A DNA stretch of 64,000 nt from Pelagibacterales bacterium MED-G40 (GCA_002457515.1 NTJN01000004.1:57931-121930); one strand, 5' to 3'; positions 43,646-53,131 are shown, counted from the first letter of the stretch. Notes: generated by a model not told the origin, from the sequence alone. Numbers and translations are program-made.

Positions 43646-46632
43646 GATAAAAGCCTTTTATTTTCTGGATCTAAAAATATAGGTTTGACAATTTCAACGT
43701 TTATATTTTCTAAACTTTTATTCTGAGTAACATAAAATTTCTTTCCAATTAATTCATTGCCTCCCTCTATCATTGCCATCGCAACATAATAATTTAGTGT
43801 TGGGCTATGATAACTGGAAGTAATATGGCCTAAATATTTAATGGGAAATTTTATTTTTGCAGGTATAGAGCTCTTTTCAACCACATGCTGGCCTTCCTCA
43901 ATAATTTTACTCTTATCAACCGCTAAAATACCAACAAGCTGCTTTCTTCCTTTCCTTGATGTGTCACTTCTACTTAGAGATCTTTTACCAATAAAATCTT
44001 TTTTATTTTTACCTATCATCCAATTTAAATTTAAGTCTAATGGAGTTACAGTTCCATCAGTGTCTTGTCCTACAACAATGTAACCTTTTTCGGCTCTTAA
44101 CAAATGCATTGTTTCAGTGCCGTAAGGAATTAATCCTAAATTTTCTCCATATCTAAAAAATTTTTCCCAAAGTTCTAGTCCATATTTTGGACTAATGTAA
44201 ACTTCATATCCAAGTTCACCAGTGAAACTTGCTCTTAAAATTCTCACTTGAGTATCTAAATAATTAACTTTTTTAAAAGACATGAAAGGAAACTTTTCAT
44301 TACTAAAATCAATATTGCTAAATACCTTTCTCATAATAGCTCTTGATTTTGGTCCGCTAATATTAAAAGTAGAAAATTGTTCAGTTATAGAGTTTAAATA
44401 AACGTTCAAATGAGGCCATTCAGTCTGAGCGTATTCCTCCATGTCAGATAGAACTTTAGCGGCTCCACCTGTTGTTGTTGTTACAATAAAATGTTGGTCA
44501 TTGATTTTGCAAACTATTCCATCATCTTTGATCATTCCGTCTTCTCCCAACATTAATGCATAGCGCGCTGTCATTGGTTTCATTTTAGTGAAAGCATTCG
44601 TATAAATTAGATTAACAAACTCTAATGCATCCTTTCCTTTAATTTCAATTTTCCCTAATGTGCTTCCGTCTAAAATTCCTGCGGCATTTCTAAGTTCTTT
44701 GGATTCTCTTTGAACAGCTTCATACATATTTTCTTTATTATTTTTTTTGAAATACCAAGGACGTTTCCATTGCCCAACATCTTCAAAAATAGCTCGATTT
44801 TTAACATGCCAAGAATGAATGGATGTTTTCCTAGTAGGATCGTAAAACTCATAAGTACTTCTTCCTGCTATAGCAGAAAAACTTAAAGGCGCATATGGTG
44901 GTCTATAAATCGTAGTACCAACCTCAGAAATATTTTTTTTCAGGATCTTAGAAACAATTCCAAGTGAATTAATACTGCTTATCTTTCCTTGATCTGTTCC
45001 CATGCTGTTGGTTGTGAAGCGCTTTAAATGCTCAATTCTATCAAAGCCTTCAGTAACAGCTTGGCGCAAATCTTTTGTAGTTACATCATTTTGAATATCT
45101 ATGAACGACTTTGACCAAAAAGATTTTTTCTCACTAATTGTTTCCCAGAGTTCAACTATATTTAGATCTTCTGGACAGTCACTTTCTAAATCTATTTTTA
45201 ATTCTTTTAATTTAAATAATGATAACTTTTCATTAATTTCTTCGATGATCTTATTAAAATTAAAATTTCCATTAGCTGATCCTATAGTAATTGTATTTTG
45301 AAAAGCAGTTTCAGGTCTGAAGGTTAAATATTTTTCATCCCACTTAATTAATCCTTTAGATTGAGTAAATAAATGAACATCAGGATTAATACCTCCTGAA
45401 ATACAAAGCATGCTTCCTTTGATTTTTTTAATTTGCATTTCTTTATTCCTAATCGATATTGTTTCTAACATTTGGCTACCATCACATCCTTCAACTTCTG
45501 AACTAAAATAAAAAGGAATTTTATTTGTCTCTAAAATATTTTTTGTTTTTTTATCAATTAAACTTTCATCCCTCACATCAATGTAAGCTTTTGGTTTGCA
45601 ACCAAGATCTATTAAGGACTTTAAAAGACTAAATGTTGAGGAATTATTAGTAAAAATAATTGGCTCGGTCTCAGGGATTACACCATATCTAAATATATAT
45701 TTTTCAAAAGAGCCAGCAAGCATTACACCAGGCAAATCATTGTTCCTAAAAGAAATTAATCTTTCAATATGGCCATTTGATAAAATGGTGTGCTTTGTTC
45801 TAATTTTATGCAAAATAAGTTCAGGTTTATGAGAGGCTAATGGCTTTCCAACTGAATTATCTTCTAGTGCAATAATATGATTAGTCTGATTGTAAGAAGT
45901 TGCCAGTGTATTCTTAAAAATCTTAATATTTTTAGATTTTTTTATTAAATTTTCTATTTTTTTTAACCATTCACGAGTTTCCAGATTCTCAATAGTCTTT
46001 ATCTTTTGAGAAGAATTGAGGGAACCGCCTAACATATTGTCTTGCTCTAAAAGAATAACATCATATTCACTATCTATAAACTTGCTCGCAGCTAAAAGAC
46101 CAGCTAGACCAGCACCAACTATAACAATATCTACATTGTGATGATTGTGAATACTTTTAGATCTGAATTCCTTTGGTGGTTTTCCTAATCCAGCAGTTCT
46201 TCTAATCAAAGGTTCATAAATATTTTTCCAAAAACCTTTTGGACCCATAAATGTTTTATAATAAAAGCCTGCAGAAAATAGTGGTGATAATAAATTGTTT
46301 ACATATCCAAAATCATTTTTTAAAGATGGCCAACGATTTTGGCTAAGCACATTTATGCCACTATAAATTTTTTTTACAGTAGCTCTAGTATTTGGTTCAT
46401 TGCTCTCACTTAAAACTTGTACAAGTGCATTAGGCTCTTCTATACCACAAGTATAAATACCTCTTGGTCTATGGTACTTAAAGCTTCTACCAATAATTTT
46501 AATATTATTTCTTAAAAGAGCTGATGCAATTGTGTCTCCATCAAATCCAAAATATTTTTTTCCATCAAAAGTAAAAGAGACTTTATTTGAGTCAGTAACA
46601 CAAGAATTCTTATTATTGTTTGATGCGGTCAT
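43642..46632 (-). CDS. soxA: Sarcosine oxidase alpha subunit
   Basis: 996 residues, close to 965-1000 for SoxA. An N-terminal 2Fe-2S-ferredoxin-like fold (KYFGFDGDTIASALLRNN; GIYTCGIEEPNALVQV) lacks an iron-sulfur set, as in SoxA. An FAD/NAD domain begins VDIVIVGAGLAGLLAASKF near residue 168. The C-terminal 400 residues are a tetrahydrofolate-binding GCV_T domain (FVNLIYTNAFTKMKPMTARYALMLGEDGMIKDDGIV, ASFTGELGYEVYISPKYGLELWEKF). It links demethylation of sarcosine to THF. It overlaps soxG and soxD by 4 bases. Confidence 0.96.
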   Translation of the reverse strand: MTASNNNKNSCVTDSNKVSFTFDGKKYFGFDGDTIASALLRNNIKIIGRSFKYHRPRGIYTCGIEEPNALVQVLSESNEPNTRATVKKIYSGINVLSQNRWPSLKNDFGYVNNLLSPLFSAGFYYKTFMGPKGFWKNIYEPLIRRTAGLGKPPKEFRSKSIHNHHNVDIVIVGAGLAGLLAASKFIDSEYDVILLEQDNMLGGSLNSSQKIKTIENLETREWLKKIENLIKKSKNIKIFKNTLATSYNQTNHIIALEDNSVGKPLASHKPELILHKIRTKHTILSNGHIERLISFRNNDLPGVMLAGSFEKYIFRYGVIPETEPIIFTNNSSTFSLLKSLIDLGCKPKAYIDVRDESLIDKKTKNILETNKIPFYFSSEVEGCDGSQMLETISIRNKEMQIKKIKGSMLCISGGINPDVHLFTQSKGLIKWDEKYLTFRPETAFQNTITIGSANGNFNFNKIIEEINEKLSLFKLKELKIDLESDCPEDLNIVELWETISEKKSFWSKSFIDIQNDVTTKDLRQAVTEGFDRIEHLKRFTTNSMGTDQGKISSINSLGIVSKILKKNISEVGTTIYRPPYAPLSFSAIAGRSTYEFYDPTRKTSIHSWHVKNRAIFEDVGQWKRPWYFKKNNKENMYEAVQRESKELRNAAGILDGSTLGKIEIKGKDALEFVNLIYTNAFTKMKPMTARYALMLGEDGMIKDDGIVCKINDQHFIVTTTTGGAAKVLSDMEEYAQTEWPHLNVYLNSITEQFSTFNISGPKSRAIMRKVFSNIDFSNEKFPFMSFKKVNYLDTQVRILRASFTGELGYEVYISPKYGLELWEKFFRYGENLGLIPYGTETMHLLRAEKGYIVVGQDTDGTVTPLDLNLNWMIGKNKKDFIGKRSLSRSDTSRKGRKQLVGILAVDKSKIIEEGQHVVEKSSIPAKIKFPIKYLGHITSSYHSPTLNYYVAMAMIEGGNELIGKKFYVTQNKSLENINVEIVKPIFLDPENKRLLS

Positions 46633-46979
46633 TTTTTGACTGTAAAATTCCCTGAACCTAAATCAGGTTCTCCTGATGGAGTTTTAATTGTTGTATCAAA
46701 TTCAGCAACAGATGGTGGTTTCTCATTAATTTTATATGTTTTCAGAATTTCATCGGTAGATGTATTTCTGACAGCATTAAACCACTTTCTACATCCATGG
46801 GTATGAACCCATCTCTCTTTAAATATACCTTTAGGATTTAATCTAATAAAAACATACTCTGACCATTTTTTGTCATTGAGAGTCTCTGGATTTTCAGGTC
46901 TAGCTACATGTGCCTCTCCGCCATTTGAGAATTCCGACTGATCTCTCTCACCGCAATATGGACAATTGATTACTAACAT
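46629..46979 (-). CDS. soxD: Sarcosine oxidase delta subunit
   Basis: 116 residues. MLVINCPYCGERDQSEFSNGGEAHVARPE carries the SoxD zinc-site CPYC, and RWVHTHGCRKWFNAVRNTSTDEI the His/Cys ligands and conserved core. SoxD binds structural Zn2+ in the heterotetramer. Its start is 3 bases after soxB and its end overlaps soxA by 4 bases. Confidence 0.95.
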   Translation of the reverse strand: MLVINCPYCGERDQSEFSNGGEAHVARPENPETLNDKKWSEYVFIRLNPKGIFKERWVHTHGCRKWFNAVRNTSTDEILKTYKINEKPPSVAEFDTTIKTPSGEPDLGSGNFTVKK

Positions 46980-46982
46980 AAT

Positions 46983-48248
46983 TTAATGCGCAACAGCAGC
47001 GGCTCCATGTTCATCGATTAGTTTACCAGTAACAAACCTATTTAAATTAAAAGGTTCGTTAATCGGATGCGGATCATCATTGGCAATGGTATACGCAAAA
47101 ACATTTGCACTTCCCGGAGTTGCTTTAAATCCTCCTGTACCCCATCCGCAATTAAAATATAGTCCGCTCACCTCACACTTGCTAATTATAGGACTAGCAT
47201 CAGGACATATATCAACTATACCGCCCCACTGCCTTAGCATTTTCATTTTTCCAAAAATTGGATAAAGTTCAACAATTGCTCTGACAGTATCTTCTATAAC
47301 ATCGTAACCTCCTCTTTGTGTAAAAGAATTATAGCCATCTGTTCCCGCTCCAATAACAAGTTCACCTTTATCTGATTGACTTACATAAGCGTGTACAGCG
47401 TTTGACATTACCACTGTATTTATTACAGGTTTAATTGGCTCAGAAACTAACGCTTGCAATGGTCTGCTTTGAAGAGGTAGTTTAACACCAGCGGTTTTTG
47501 CAAGGATACTACTATGGCCTGAAGCTACTACACCGACCTTTTCTGCATTAATTATACCTTTATCTGTTTCAACACCTGCAACTTTTCCACTTTTGGTTAT
47601 AATATTTTTAACTTCACAGTTTTGTATAATATCTACACCCATTTCATCTGCGCGCATTGCAAACCCCCAGGCGACAGCATCATGACGAGCAACTCCTCCT
47701 CTCGGTTGATAAGATGCTCCTAAAACAGGATAACGTAGATTGTCAGTATTCATAATTGGAACAAGTTTTTTGATTTCTTGAGTGTTTATCCATTTAGAGT
47801 CTATGCCATTTAATCTGTTCGCACTCATTCTTCTTTTTATTTCTTTAACATCATGTTCATTGTGTGCAAGATTTAATACTCCTCTTTGACTAAACATAAC
47901 GTTGTAATTTAATTCAGTAGATAAATTTTCCCATATCTTAAGAGCGTGATCATATAGATAAACACTTTCATTCCACAAATAGTTTGATCTTATTATGGTC
48001 GTGTTACGGCCTGTATTGCCACTTCCTAACCAGCCTTTTTCTATGACAGCAATATTTTTTAGTTTATGTTCTTTTGCAAGATAATAAGCTGTGCCAAGGC
48101 CATGTCCGCCACCTCCTATAATTATTATATCGTAAGATTTTTTAGGCTCGGGACTTCTCCACATTTTTTTCCAGTTTTCATTATTTGAAAGAGAATTTTT
48201 TAATATATTAAATATGGAATAATTTTTTTTCACACTTGAAGTTATCAA
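46983..48248 (-). CDS. soxB: Sarcosine oxidase beta subunit
   Basis: 421 residues. [23 protein letters not shown] is the FAD motif, [20 protein letters not shown] the SoxB signature. H189 in [21 protein letters not shown] is the position of the covalent FMN histidine. The C-terminus has [39 protein letters not shown]. It oxidises sarcosine; electrons reach O2 through FMN. First gene of soxBDAG-DUF2237, with poor Shine-Dalgarno context. Confidence 0.96.
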   Translation of the reverse strand: MITSSVKKNYSIFNILKNSLSNNENWKKMWRSPEPKKSYDIIIIGGGGHGLGTAYYLAKEHKLKNIAVIEKGWLGSGNTGRNTTIIRSNYLWNESVYLYDHALKIWENLSTELNYNVMFSQRGVLNLAHNEHDVKEIKRRMSANRLNGIDSKWINTQEIKKLVPIMNTDNLRYPVLGASYQPRGGVARHDAVAWGFAMRADEMGVDIIQNCEVKNIITKSGKVAGVETDKGIINAEKVGVVASGHSSILAKTAGVKLPLQSRPLQALVSEPIKPVINTVVMSNAVHAYVSQSDKGELVIGAGTDGYNSFTQRGGYDVIEDTVRAIVELYPIFGKMKMLRQWGGIVDICPDASPIISKCEVSGLYFNCGWGTGGFKATPGSANVFAYTIANDDPHPINEPFNLNRFVTGKLIDEHGAAAVAH

Positions 48249-48297
48249 AAAAAAATAGAGATGTTAAATCTTAATTTAGGTCTTTATAGCAAGTTTT

Positions 48298-48732
48298 CTA
48301 CGGCGATGTTTTAATTTGAGGAAAAAAACTCATAAAATTTTCTTTTTCTAGGGCTATATTTTTAGGATATTTTTTCACAATTTCTTTAGGATATTTTTTC
48401 ACAATTTCTAATGTCTTCTCTTTTAGTGCGCTATTCGTTAATGATATTTGTTTATTTACAATCGTACAAAATTCAGATCTTGTTCTTTCAACAAAAGAAA
48501 TGCAGGTCTCTTTCTTTTTTTCAGGATTTTTTTCTTCTGCATATGCAAGAGCGTGTTCTAAAGGAGTCTTCCCTGTTTGTTTTTTAACTCCATAACTTAT
48601 TGCTGAATTTAAAGAAGATTGAAGCATTTTGCCGTTAGATGCTCCTCCAATTGAACCGCCAAGTAATGCAACCGACTCAGCACAGCCGTTTAGCAATAAA
48701 ACAGTCGATAATAAAAAAAATACTTTTTTCAT
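48298..48732 (-). CDS. Small lipoprotein, paralogue A
   Basis: 144 residues. MKKVFFLLSTVLLLNGC is a lipoprotein signal (lipobox LNGC, Cys17). The core SVALLGGSIGGASNGKMLQSSLNSAISYGVKKQTGKTPLEHALAYAEEKNPEKKKETCISF is nearly the same as the neighbour at 48876-49277. The tail contains an exact repeat of EIVKKYPK encoded by a 24-base tandem duplication (48361-48409). I do not recognise a family; it is probably anchored to the outer or inner membrane. The end of the gene differs fully from the paralogue. Confidence 0.75.
   Translation of the reverse strand: MKKVFFLLSTVLLLNGCAESVALLGGSIGGASNGKMLQSSLNSAISYGVKKQTGKTPLEHALAYAEEKNPEKKKETCISFVERTRSEFCTIVNKQISLTNSALKEKTLEIVKKYPKEIVKKYPKNIALEKENFMSFFPQIKTSP
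48361..48409. repeat. 24-base tandem duplication in lipoprotein gene
   Basis: The 24-base unit (aggatattttttcacaattt and four more bases) occurs twice with no mismatch, extending one extra base. It keeps frame and adds eight residues, EIVKKYPK, to the protein. Confidence 0.95.
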
Positions 48733-48834
48733 AATTTATTGGTATATTTAGAATGTTTTTATATATCTGCTTCTTTTATAAAAAAAAGCTAATTGTGATT
48801 ATCTAAATTTTTATTAACACAACTTATGATAGTT

Positions 48835-48862
48835 AAAACTTGAGTTTTCTACCTCAGGTTTT
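48835..48862 (-). terminator. Terminator after lipoprotein paralogue B
   Basis: A ten-pair stem AAAACTTGAG (48835-48844) with CTCAGGTTTT (48853-48862), one G-U wobble, with TTTT at the end when read on the minus strand. It lies 14 bases past the stop of the 48876 gene and separates the two paralogues into different transcripts. Confidence 0.6.
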
Positions 48863-48875
48863 CTTTTAAAGTTGT

Positions 48876-49277
48876 TTAATCTAGATGCTTAATTTTAGAA
48901 TTTGTATTTATATTAAGTTGTATTGATGAAGCAAGGTCTTTTAAAGATTCATCCCTTGTTTCATTTATAATTTTAGATTTGGTTAAATTTAATTGCTTTT
49001 TTACAATCGCACAAATTTCTGAATTAGTTTTTTGAATAAAAGATAAGCAGGGTTCTTTTTTTTTCTCAGGATTTACTTTTTCAGCATAAGCTAGAACATG
49101 TTCTAAAGGACCCTTGCCTGTTTGTTTTTTAACTCCATAACTTACCGCTGTATTTAAAGAAGACTGAGCAATTTTTCCGCTAGATGCTCCTCCAATTGAA
49201 CTACCTAATAATGCAACCGATTCAGCACAACCGTTTAATAATAATAATGTGATCAAAAGACCAAATATTTTTTTCAT
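48876..49277 (-). CDS. Small lipoprotein, paralogue B
   Basis: 133 residues from ATG 49277. MKKIFGLLITLLLLNGC is the lipoprotein signal (LNGC, Cys17), equivalent to paralogue A. The frame is open 22 codons further up, but starting there would bury the signal peptide, so 49277 is chosen. The core SVALLGSSIGGASSGKIAQSSLNTAVSYGVKKQTGKGPLEHVLAYAEKVNPEKKKEPCLSF aligns throughout with paralogue A; the last 50 residues differ. The glycine-rich core may be a membrane-interacting segment. The function is unknown. Confidence 0.75.
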   Translation of the reverse strand: MKKIFGLLITLLLLNGCAESVALLGSSIGGASSGKIAQSSLNTAVSYGVKKQTGKGPLEHVLAYAEKVNPEKKKEPCLSFIQKTNSEICAIVKKQLNLTKSKIINETRDESLKDLASSIQLNINTNSKIKHLD

Positions 49278-49370
49278 ACTTCTTTTTATATTCCCCTCTA
49301 TCTTTAAGCATAGATTTGTTAATTTTAAAACAAATCGAATCACTCATAATGAGTTTATATAATACAACCT

Positions 49371-49420
49371 ACAATGGAACAGTATAAATAACAATGGAAG
49401 AGTCTAAATAGAAGAGTCTA
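49371..49420. repeat. Imperfect 20-base direct repeats
   Basis: acaatggaacagtataaata (49371-49390) is followed directly by acaatggaagagtctaaata (49391-49410), 18 of 20 identical, then gaagagtcta, a third half-unit. They lie between the lipoprotein gene and the hydroxyacid dehydrogenase stop. Confidence 0.85.
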
Positions 49421-50368
49421 TGAAATTAACCTTAAAGGCTTATTTTCTTGGCATCCCTCAAGGTTTTCTATCATTTGCAAATAAAATTTTGAGTAATTTT
49501 CAGCAGTAACGTAACCGATATGAGGCAATAACAGAGCGTTTGGAAGAAATCTTAATTTATGATTTTGGGGAAGAGGTTCTTTATCATAAACATCTAAGCC
49601 TACGCCTGCAATTTTTTCATCTTTAAGAGCTTCAATTAAATCATTTTCATTAATAATTTGACCACGAGATGTATTTATCAAGAAAGATGATTTTTTCATC
49701 ATCTCTAACTCTTTTTTTGTAATTAAATTTTTATATCTATCTCCAAGCACAACGTGAATTGAAACAATATCAGCTGTTTTTAATAAATCTTCTTTACTCA
49801 TTGGTAAAACTCCAATCTGATTAGCATGAGATAAATCTAAATTTTCACTCCATGCACAAACCTCCATTCCAAAAGCTTTCGCAACTTTTGCGACTTGAGT
49901 CCCTATCTTCCCAAGTCCAATTAGACCTAATAATTTACCTTTTAATTCAAAACCTATTGTTGTTTGCCAATAACCTTGAAACATATTATCAATTTCTTGT
50001 TTTATGTTTCTAAACAAGCCTAAAATTAAAGCCCATGTAATCTCTGCTGCTGGATTAGGATTAATTTCTGTTCCACAAACAATTATCTTATTTTTTTTCG
50101 CTGCTTCAAGATCGATGGCATTATTCCGCATACCTGATGTCATAATATACCTTAACTTTGGGAGGGAATTTATAAATGATTTTGATATTTGTGTTCTTTC
50201 TCGCATTATAAAAAGAGCTTCGAAGTCTTCAAGTGCAACTATTGCTGCGCTTTCATTTTCAAATGGTTCATTAAAAACTTTAAAATTATATTTTCCACTA
50301 TATTTTTTTGTATCAACTATTTGTTGAAATACTTCTTGATAATCATCTAAAACTGCAACATTAATCAT
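49418..50368 (-). CDS. D-2-hydroxyacid dehydrogenase family protein
   Basis: 316 residues from ATG 50368 (preceded by AGGA and overlapping the EamA gene by 8 bases; the frame stays open to 50398 but the family starts at MINVAVLDDYQEVF). NAD motif LLGLIGLGKIGTQVAKVAKAFGMEV, the Arg-region SIHVVLGDRYKNLITKKEL, VDVYDKEPLPQNH and the catalytic His in LLPHIGYVT are visible. It interconverts a 2-hydroxy acid and a 2-keto acid with NAD(P). It may act on the keto acid made by the upstream DadA-like enzyme (inference). Confidence 0.88.
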   Translation of the reverse strand: MINVAVLDDYQEVFQQIVDTKKYSGKYNFKVFNEPFENESAAIVALEDFEALFIMRERTQISKSFINSLPKLRYIMTSGMRNNAIDLEAAKKNKIIVCGTEINPNPAAEITWALILGLFRNIKQEIDNMFQGYWQTTIGFELKGKLLGLIGLGKIGTQVAKVAKAFGMEVCAWSENLDLSHANQIGVLPMSKEDLLKTADIVSIHVVLGDRYKNLITKKELEMMKKSSFLINTSRGQIINENDLIEALKDEKIAGVGLDVYDKEPLPQNHKLRFLPNALLLPHIGYVTAENYSKFYLQMIENLEGCQENKPLRLIS

Positions 50369-51254
50369 TGATTTTCCTATTAGAAAGATAAATACCACTT
50401 AGTATAAAAGTTGCTCCAGCAAAATGATATAATTCAAATTTTTCTTTAAAGATGATGATCGCCATGACTGCACTGAATAAAGGCATCAATTGAACAAACA
50501 TGGTAGATCTATTCGGACCAATTATCTGAACACCTTTTTGCCAGCAATAATAAGCAGCAATAGCTGGAAACATAACCACATAAAAAAGAATTAAAAAAAA
50601 TGCTTTGTTAAAATTTAGTTCTAGACCAATAGATTTTTCATAAACAAATTGAGGTATCAAAAAAAGTATCCCAACAGAAACCATTAGCTGAATTAAAGTA
50701 AACTGTGAAAATTTAAATTTATGTTTTTTAAGTAAAGTAGTATAAAGAGACCACGTAACTACACAAACTAGCATCCATAAGTCACCTTTGTTAAAACTTA
50801 AAGAAATAATTTTTTGAATATCGCCGTTGGAAATGATTGATCCAATTCCTATAATTGACAACAATAGTCCAAGAATTTGAAAAATATTTGTTTTTTCAAT
50901 TTTCATTAAAGACGAAAGCACAATTGTTGCTGCAGGAATAGCAGCTAACATTAGAACTGCATTTATTACTTGAGTATAATTTAGTGCAAAATAAACAACA
51001 GAGTTAAAAGTACTTATTGTTATTATTCCCATAAAACTAATAACAAGCCAATTCTTTTTAATATAAGGTAAATTCTTGTAAATTTCTTTATAAGTAAAAG
51101 GTATTAATATAAACCAAACTGAAATCCATCTAAAAACATTTAAGGTTAGCGGAGGAATTTCAAATAATGTGGCGAACTTTCCAACAATAAAATTACCTGA
51201 CCAAAACAATGCTGCTAGTACTAGAAATAAATAAGCTAGATAATTTTTTGACAA
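50361..51254 (-). CDS. EamA/DMT-family transporter
   Basis: 297 residues with ten membrane helices in two EamA repeats. AALFWSGNFIVGKFATLFEIPPLTLNVFRWISVWF and YALNYTQVINAVLMLAAIPAATIVL open the two halves; PNRSTMFVQLMPLFSAVMAIIIFKEKFELYHFAGATFILSGIYL closes the second. Members export or import metabolites such as amino acids. It lies 7 bases after the DadA-like gene, co-directional, and overlaps the dehydrogenase gene. The substrate is unknown. Confidence 0.9.
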   Translation of the reverse strand: MSKNYLAYLFLVLAALFWSGNFIVGKFATLFEIPPLTLNVFRWISVWFILIPFTYKEIYKNLPYIKKNWLVISFMGIITISTFNSVVYFALNYTQVINAVLMLAAIPAATIVLSSLMKIEKTNIFQILGLLLSIIGIGSIISNGDIQKIISLSFNKGDLWMLVCVVTWSLYTTLLKKHKFKFSQFTLIQLMVSVGILFLIPQFVYEKSIGLELNFNKAFFLILFYVVMFPAIAAYYCWQKGVQIIGPNRSTMFVQLMPLFSAVMAIIIFKEKFELYHFAGATFILSGIYLSNRKIND

Positions 51255-51261
51255 AAAGCTC

Positions 51262-52506
51262 CTAATTAAATCTTGAAGAACTATAAGGAGATAGATCTAA
51301 ATTTGTTTTTTCTTCCATTACAATTCCTGAGATAATTTTGCCCGTAATTGCTCCTAATGTCCACCCCAAATGATGGTGGCCAAAAGCATAAATTATATTT
51401 TTATTTTTTAAAGAAGGCCCCATAACTGGAAGGAAATCTGGTAATGTTGGTCGAAAGCCCAACCATTCATCTTCATGTTTTCCTAGTTGAGGTAATAATT
51501 CTTTCGCGCATCGAACTACATAATCAATTCTATTTTTTGATAAAGGATTTTTCAACCCACCAAGCTCAACTGTTCCAACAGCTCTAAGACCTTGATTCAT
51601 TGGTGTCATACCAAAACCTCTATCAAGAAAAATTACTGGGCGCTTTATCAAATGGTCCATATCTTTAAAATGAACGTGGTAGCCTCTTTCTGTATCTAAT
51701 GGAATATCCTCATTCAATTGATCGGTTAATGGTTTTGAGAATGCTCCACATGCAATTACTGATTTTTCAAATTTATAATCGTCTGTATCAGTTTTAATTA
51801 AAGTTTCAGTATCGCTTATTTGTTTTAAACTTTTAACTTTCGATTTAACAAATTTACCTCCTCTTTTTATAAACTGTTCAAATATTTTCTTAGTTATGCC
51901 GTATGGGTCTCTTGCATGAATAGCATCCTCATAAAGTACCCCTTGGTGGAACACTGGGTTTAAATTTGGTTCTAAATCTATTATCTCATCTTGAGTTAAA
52001 AGTTTTTGCTTTATACCAAGCTCATCTCTTACTTTAATTTCTAAATTTCTACTTTTTAAATTATCTTTCGTCCAAATATAAATAATTCCTTTTCGTTCTA
52101 CTAAATTAGTCATATCAATTTCTTGAAAAATTTCTTCATAAGCATCCATGGATAAATTTAAAATCTGATGCATATTTTTTGCTGTATGCATCATGGATTT
52201 TTTATTACAAGATTTAAGATAGCGAAGAATCCAAGGAATCATTTTAGGTATATAATTCCATTTTAGCGCCAAAGGTCCATATGAACTGAAAAGCATCTTA
52301 GGAACATCGTATAAAACGTCTGGTCTGTTTAATTGTAATACAGCATAAGGAGAAAAATGACCTGCGTTACCATACGAAGTCATCTTACCAGGGTCATTTT
52401 TATCAAAAATTGTAACTTGTATTCCTTTTTTTATTAATTGAAGGCCTATGCAAGCGCCCTGAATACCTGCTCCAATAATTCCAACTGATTTACATCTATA
52501 AGTCAT
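51262..52506 (-). CDS. DadA-like FAD-dependent D-amino-acid dehydrogenase
   Basis: 414 residues. VGIIGAGIQGACIGLQLIKKGIQVTIFDKNDPGKMTSYGNAGHFSPYAV is the FAD fold with the DadA-like TSYGNAG, and KSVIACGAFSKPLTDQL, DTERGYHVHF and GFRPTLPDFLPVMGPSLKNKNIIYAFGHHHLGWTLG also fit. DadA oxidatively deaminates D-amino acids (chiefly D-Ala) and reduces quinone. Other DAO family substrates are possible (for example hydroxyproline or glycine derivatives). It heads a three-gene minus-strand operon. Confidence 0.82.
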   Translation of the reverse strand: MTYRCKSVGIIGAGIQGACIGLQLIKKGIQVTIFDKNDPGKMTSYGNAGHFSPYAVLQLNRPDVLYDVPKMLFSSYGPLALKWNYIPKMIPWILRYLKSCNKKSMMHTAKNMHQILNLSMDAYEEIFQEIDMTNLVERKGIIYIWTKDNLKSRNLEIKVRDELGIKQKLLTQDEIIDLEPNLNPVFHQGVLYEDAIHARDPYGITKKIFEQFIKRGGKFVKSKVKSLKQISDTETLIKTDTDDYKFEKSVIACGAFSKPLTDQLNEDIPLDTERGYHVHFKDMDHLIKRPVIFLDRGFGMTPMNQGLRAVGTVELGGLKNPLSKNRIDYVVRCAKELLPQLGKHEDEWLGFRPTLPDFLPVMGPSLKNKNIIYAFGHHHLGWTLGAITGKIISGIVMEEKTNLDLSPYSSSRFN

Positions 52507-52562
52507 ACAGTGTTACTGTATTTATTATATTTGAAACTTTAAATGATTAATAGTGCGTTAGT

Positions 52563-53063
52563 TTATACTAATGCTTCTGTGTCTTTGTTTACTGTAGATG
52601 AAGGTTTGCCATTTTTTTTGGCCTTTTCTTCCTTTTTGCTTGATCTTGAGAATAAAAAGTCACCAACTGGTTTTGAATCTTTTTTACCTGCAGAAGAACT
52701 CTTTTTAACAAATCCCTCTATATCTGCTCCATCTTCGGTTCTAAGGTTATTTGAAAACTCAATGTCTCCTTTTACAACTCCCGTACTACCTATGACTACA
52801 TTTAATGCGGAAATTTTACCGTCCAGATGTCCGTGTACCTCTACTCTATCTGCCTCAACTGTTCCAGAAATAGAACCAGTGTCTTTTATTACAACTTCAC
52901 TCGAAATAACTGGACCTTTAATCAATCCGGCGATATCAATTGCACCAGAGCTGTTTACTGTTCCATCTATACTAACAGTTTCACTTATTAGAGACCTTTC
53001 GGTATCTTTTCTTTCTGTAAATATTTTATTTTTATTTGATCCAAACATTTTATATTTATTCAA
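52563..53063 (-). CDS. bacA: Bactofilin (polymer-forming cytoskeletal protein)
   Basis: 166 residues. The central region (residues 25-120; SLISETVSIDGTVNSSGAIDIAGLIKGPVISSEVVIKDTGSISGTVEADRVEVHGHLDGKISALNVVIGSTGVVKGDIEF in the sequence) is a right-handed beta-helix of short repeats, the bactofilin domain, flanked by basic tails. Bactofilins polymerise without nucleotide and guide local wall synthesis and cell curvature. It lies 68 bases after rodA, co-directional with the whole elongation cluster. An antisense ORF of 190 codons overlaps it but is a shadow. Confidence 0.9.
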   Translation of the reverse strand: MNKYKMFGSNKNKIFTERKDTERSLISETVSIDGTVNSSGAIDIAGLIKGPVISSEVVIKDTGSISGTVEADRVEVHGHLDGKISALNVVIGSTGVVKGDIEFSNNLRTEDGADIEGFVKKSSSAGKKDSKPVGDFLFSRSSKKEEKAKKNGKPSSTVNKDTEALV

Positions 53064-53131
53064 ATTTAACCACCTAAAAGTGTTATTAACAAGCTTTAAT
53101 TTTAATAAAATTTAACCAAAATAGGTCGAAT

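Noticed and set aside
49278..49343. An earlier start for lipoprotein B, adding 22 residues.
   Set aside because: It would place a basic stretch ahead of the lipoprotein signal peptide and break alignment with paralogue A.
52543..53115. A 190-codon open frame on the plus strand, longer than the bactofilin gene opposite it.
   Set aside because: It mirrors the bactofilin repeats in antisense, has no recognisable family, and the minus-strand reading has a clear bactofilin domain.
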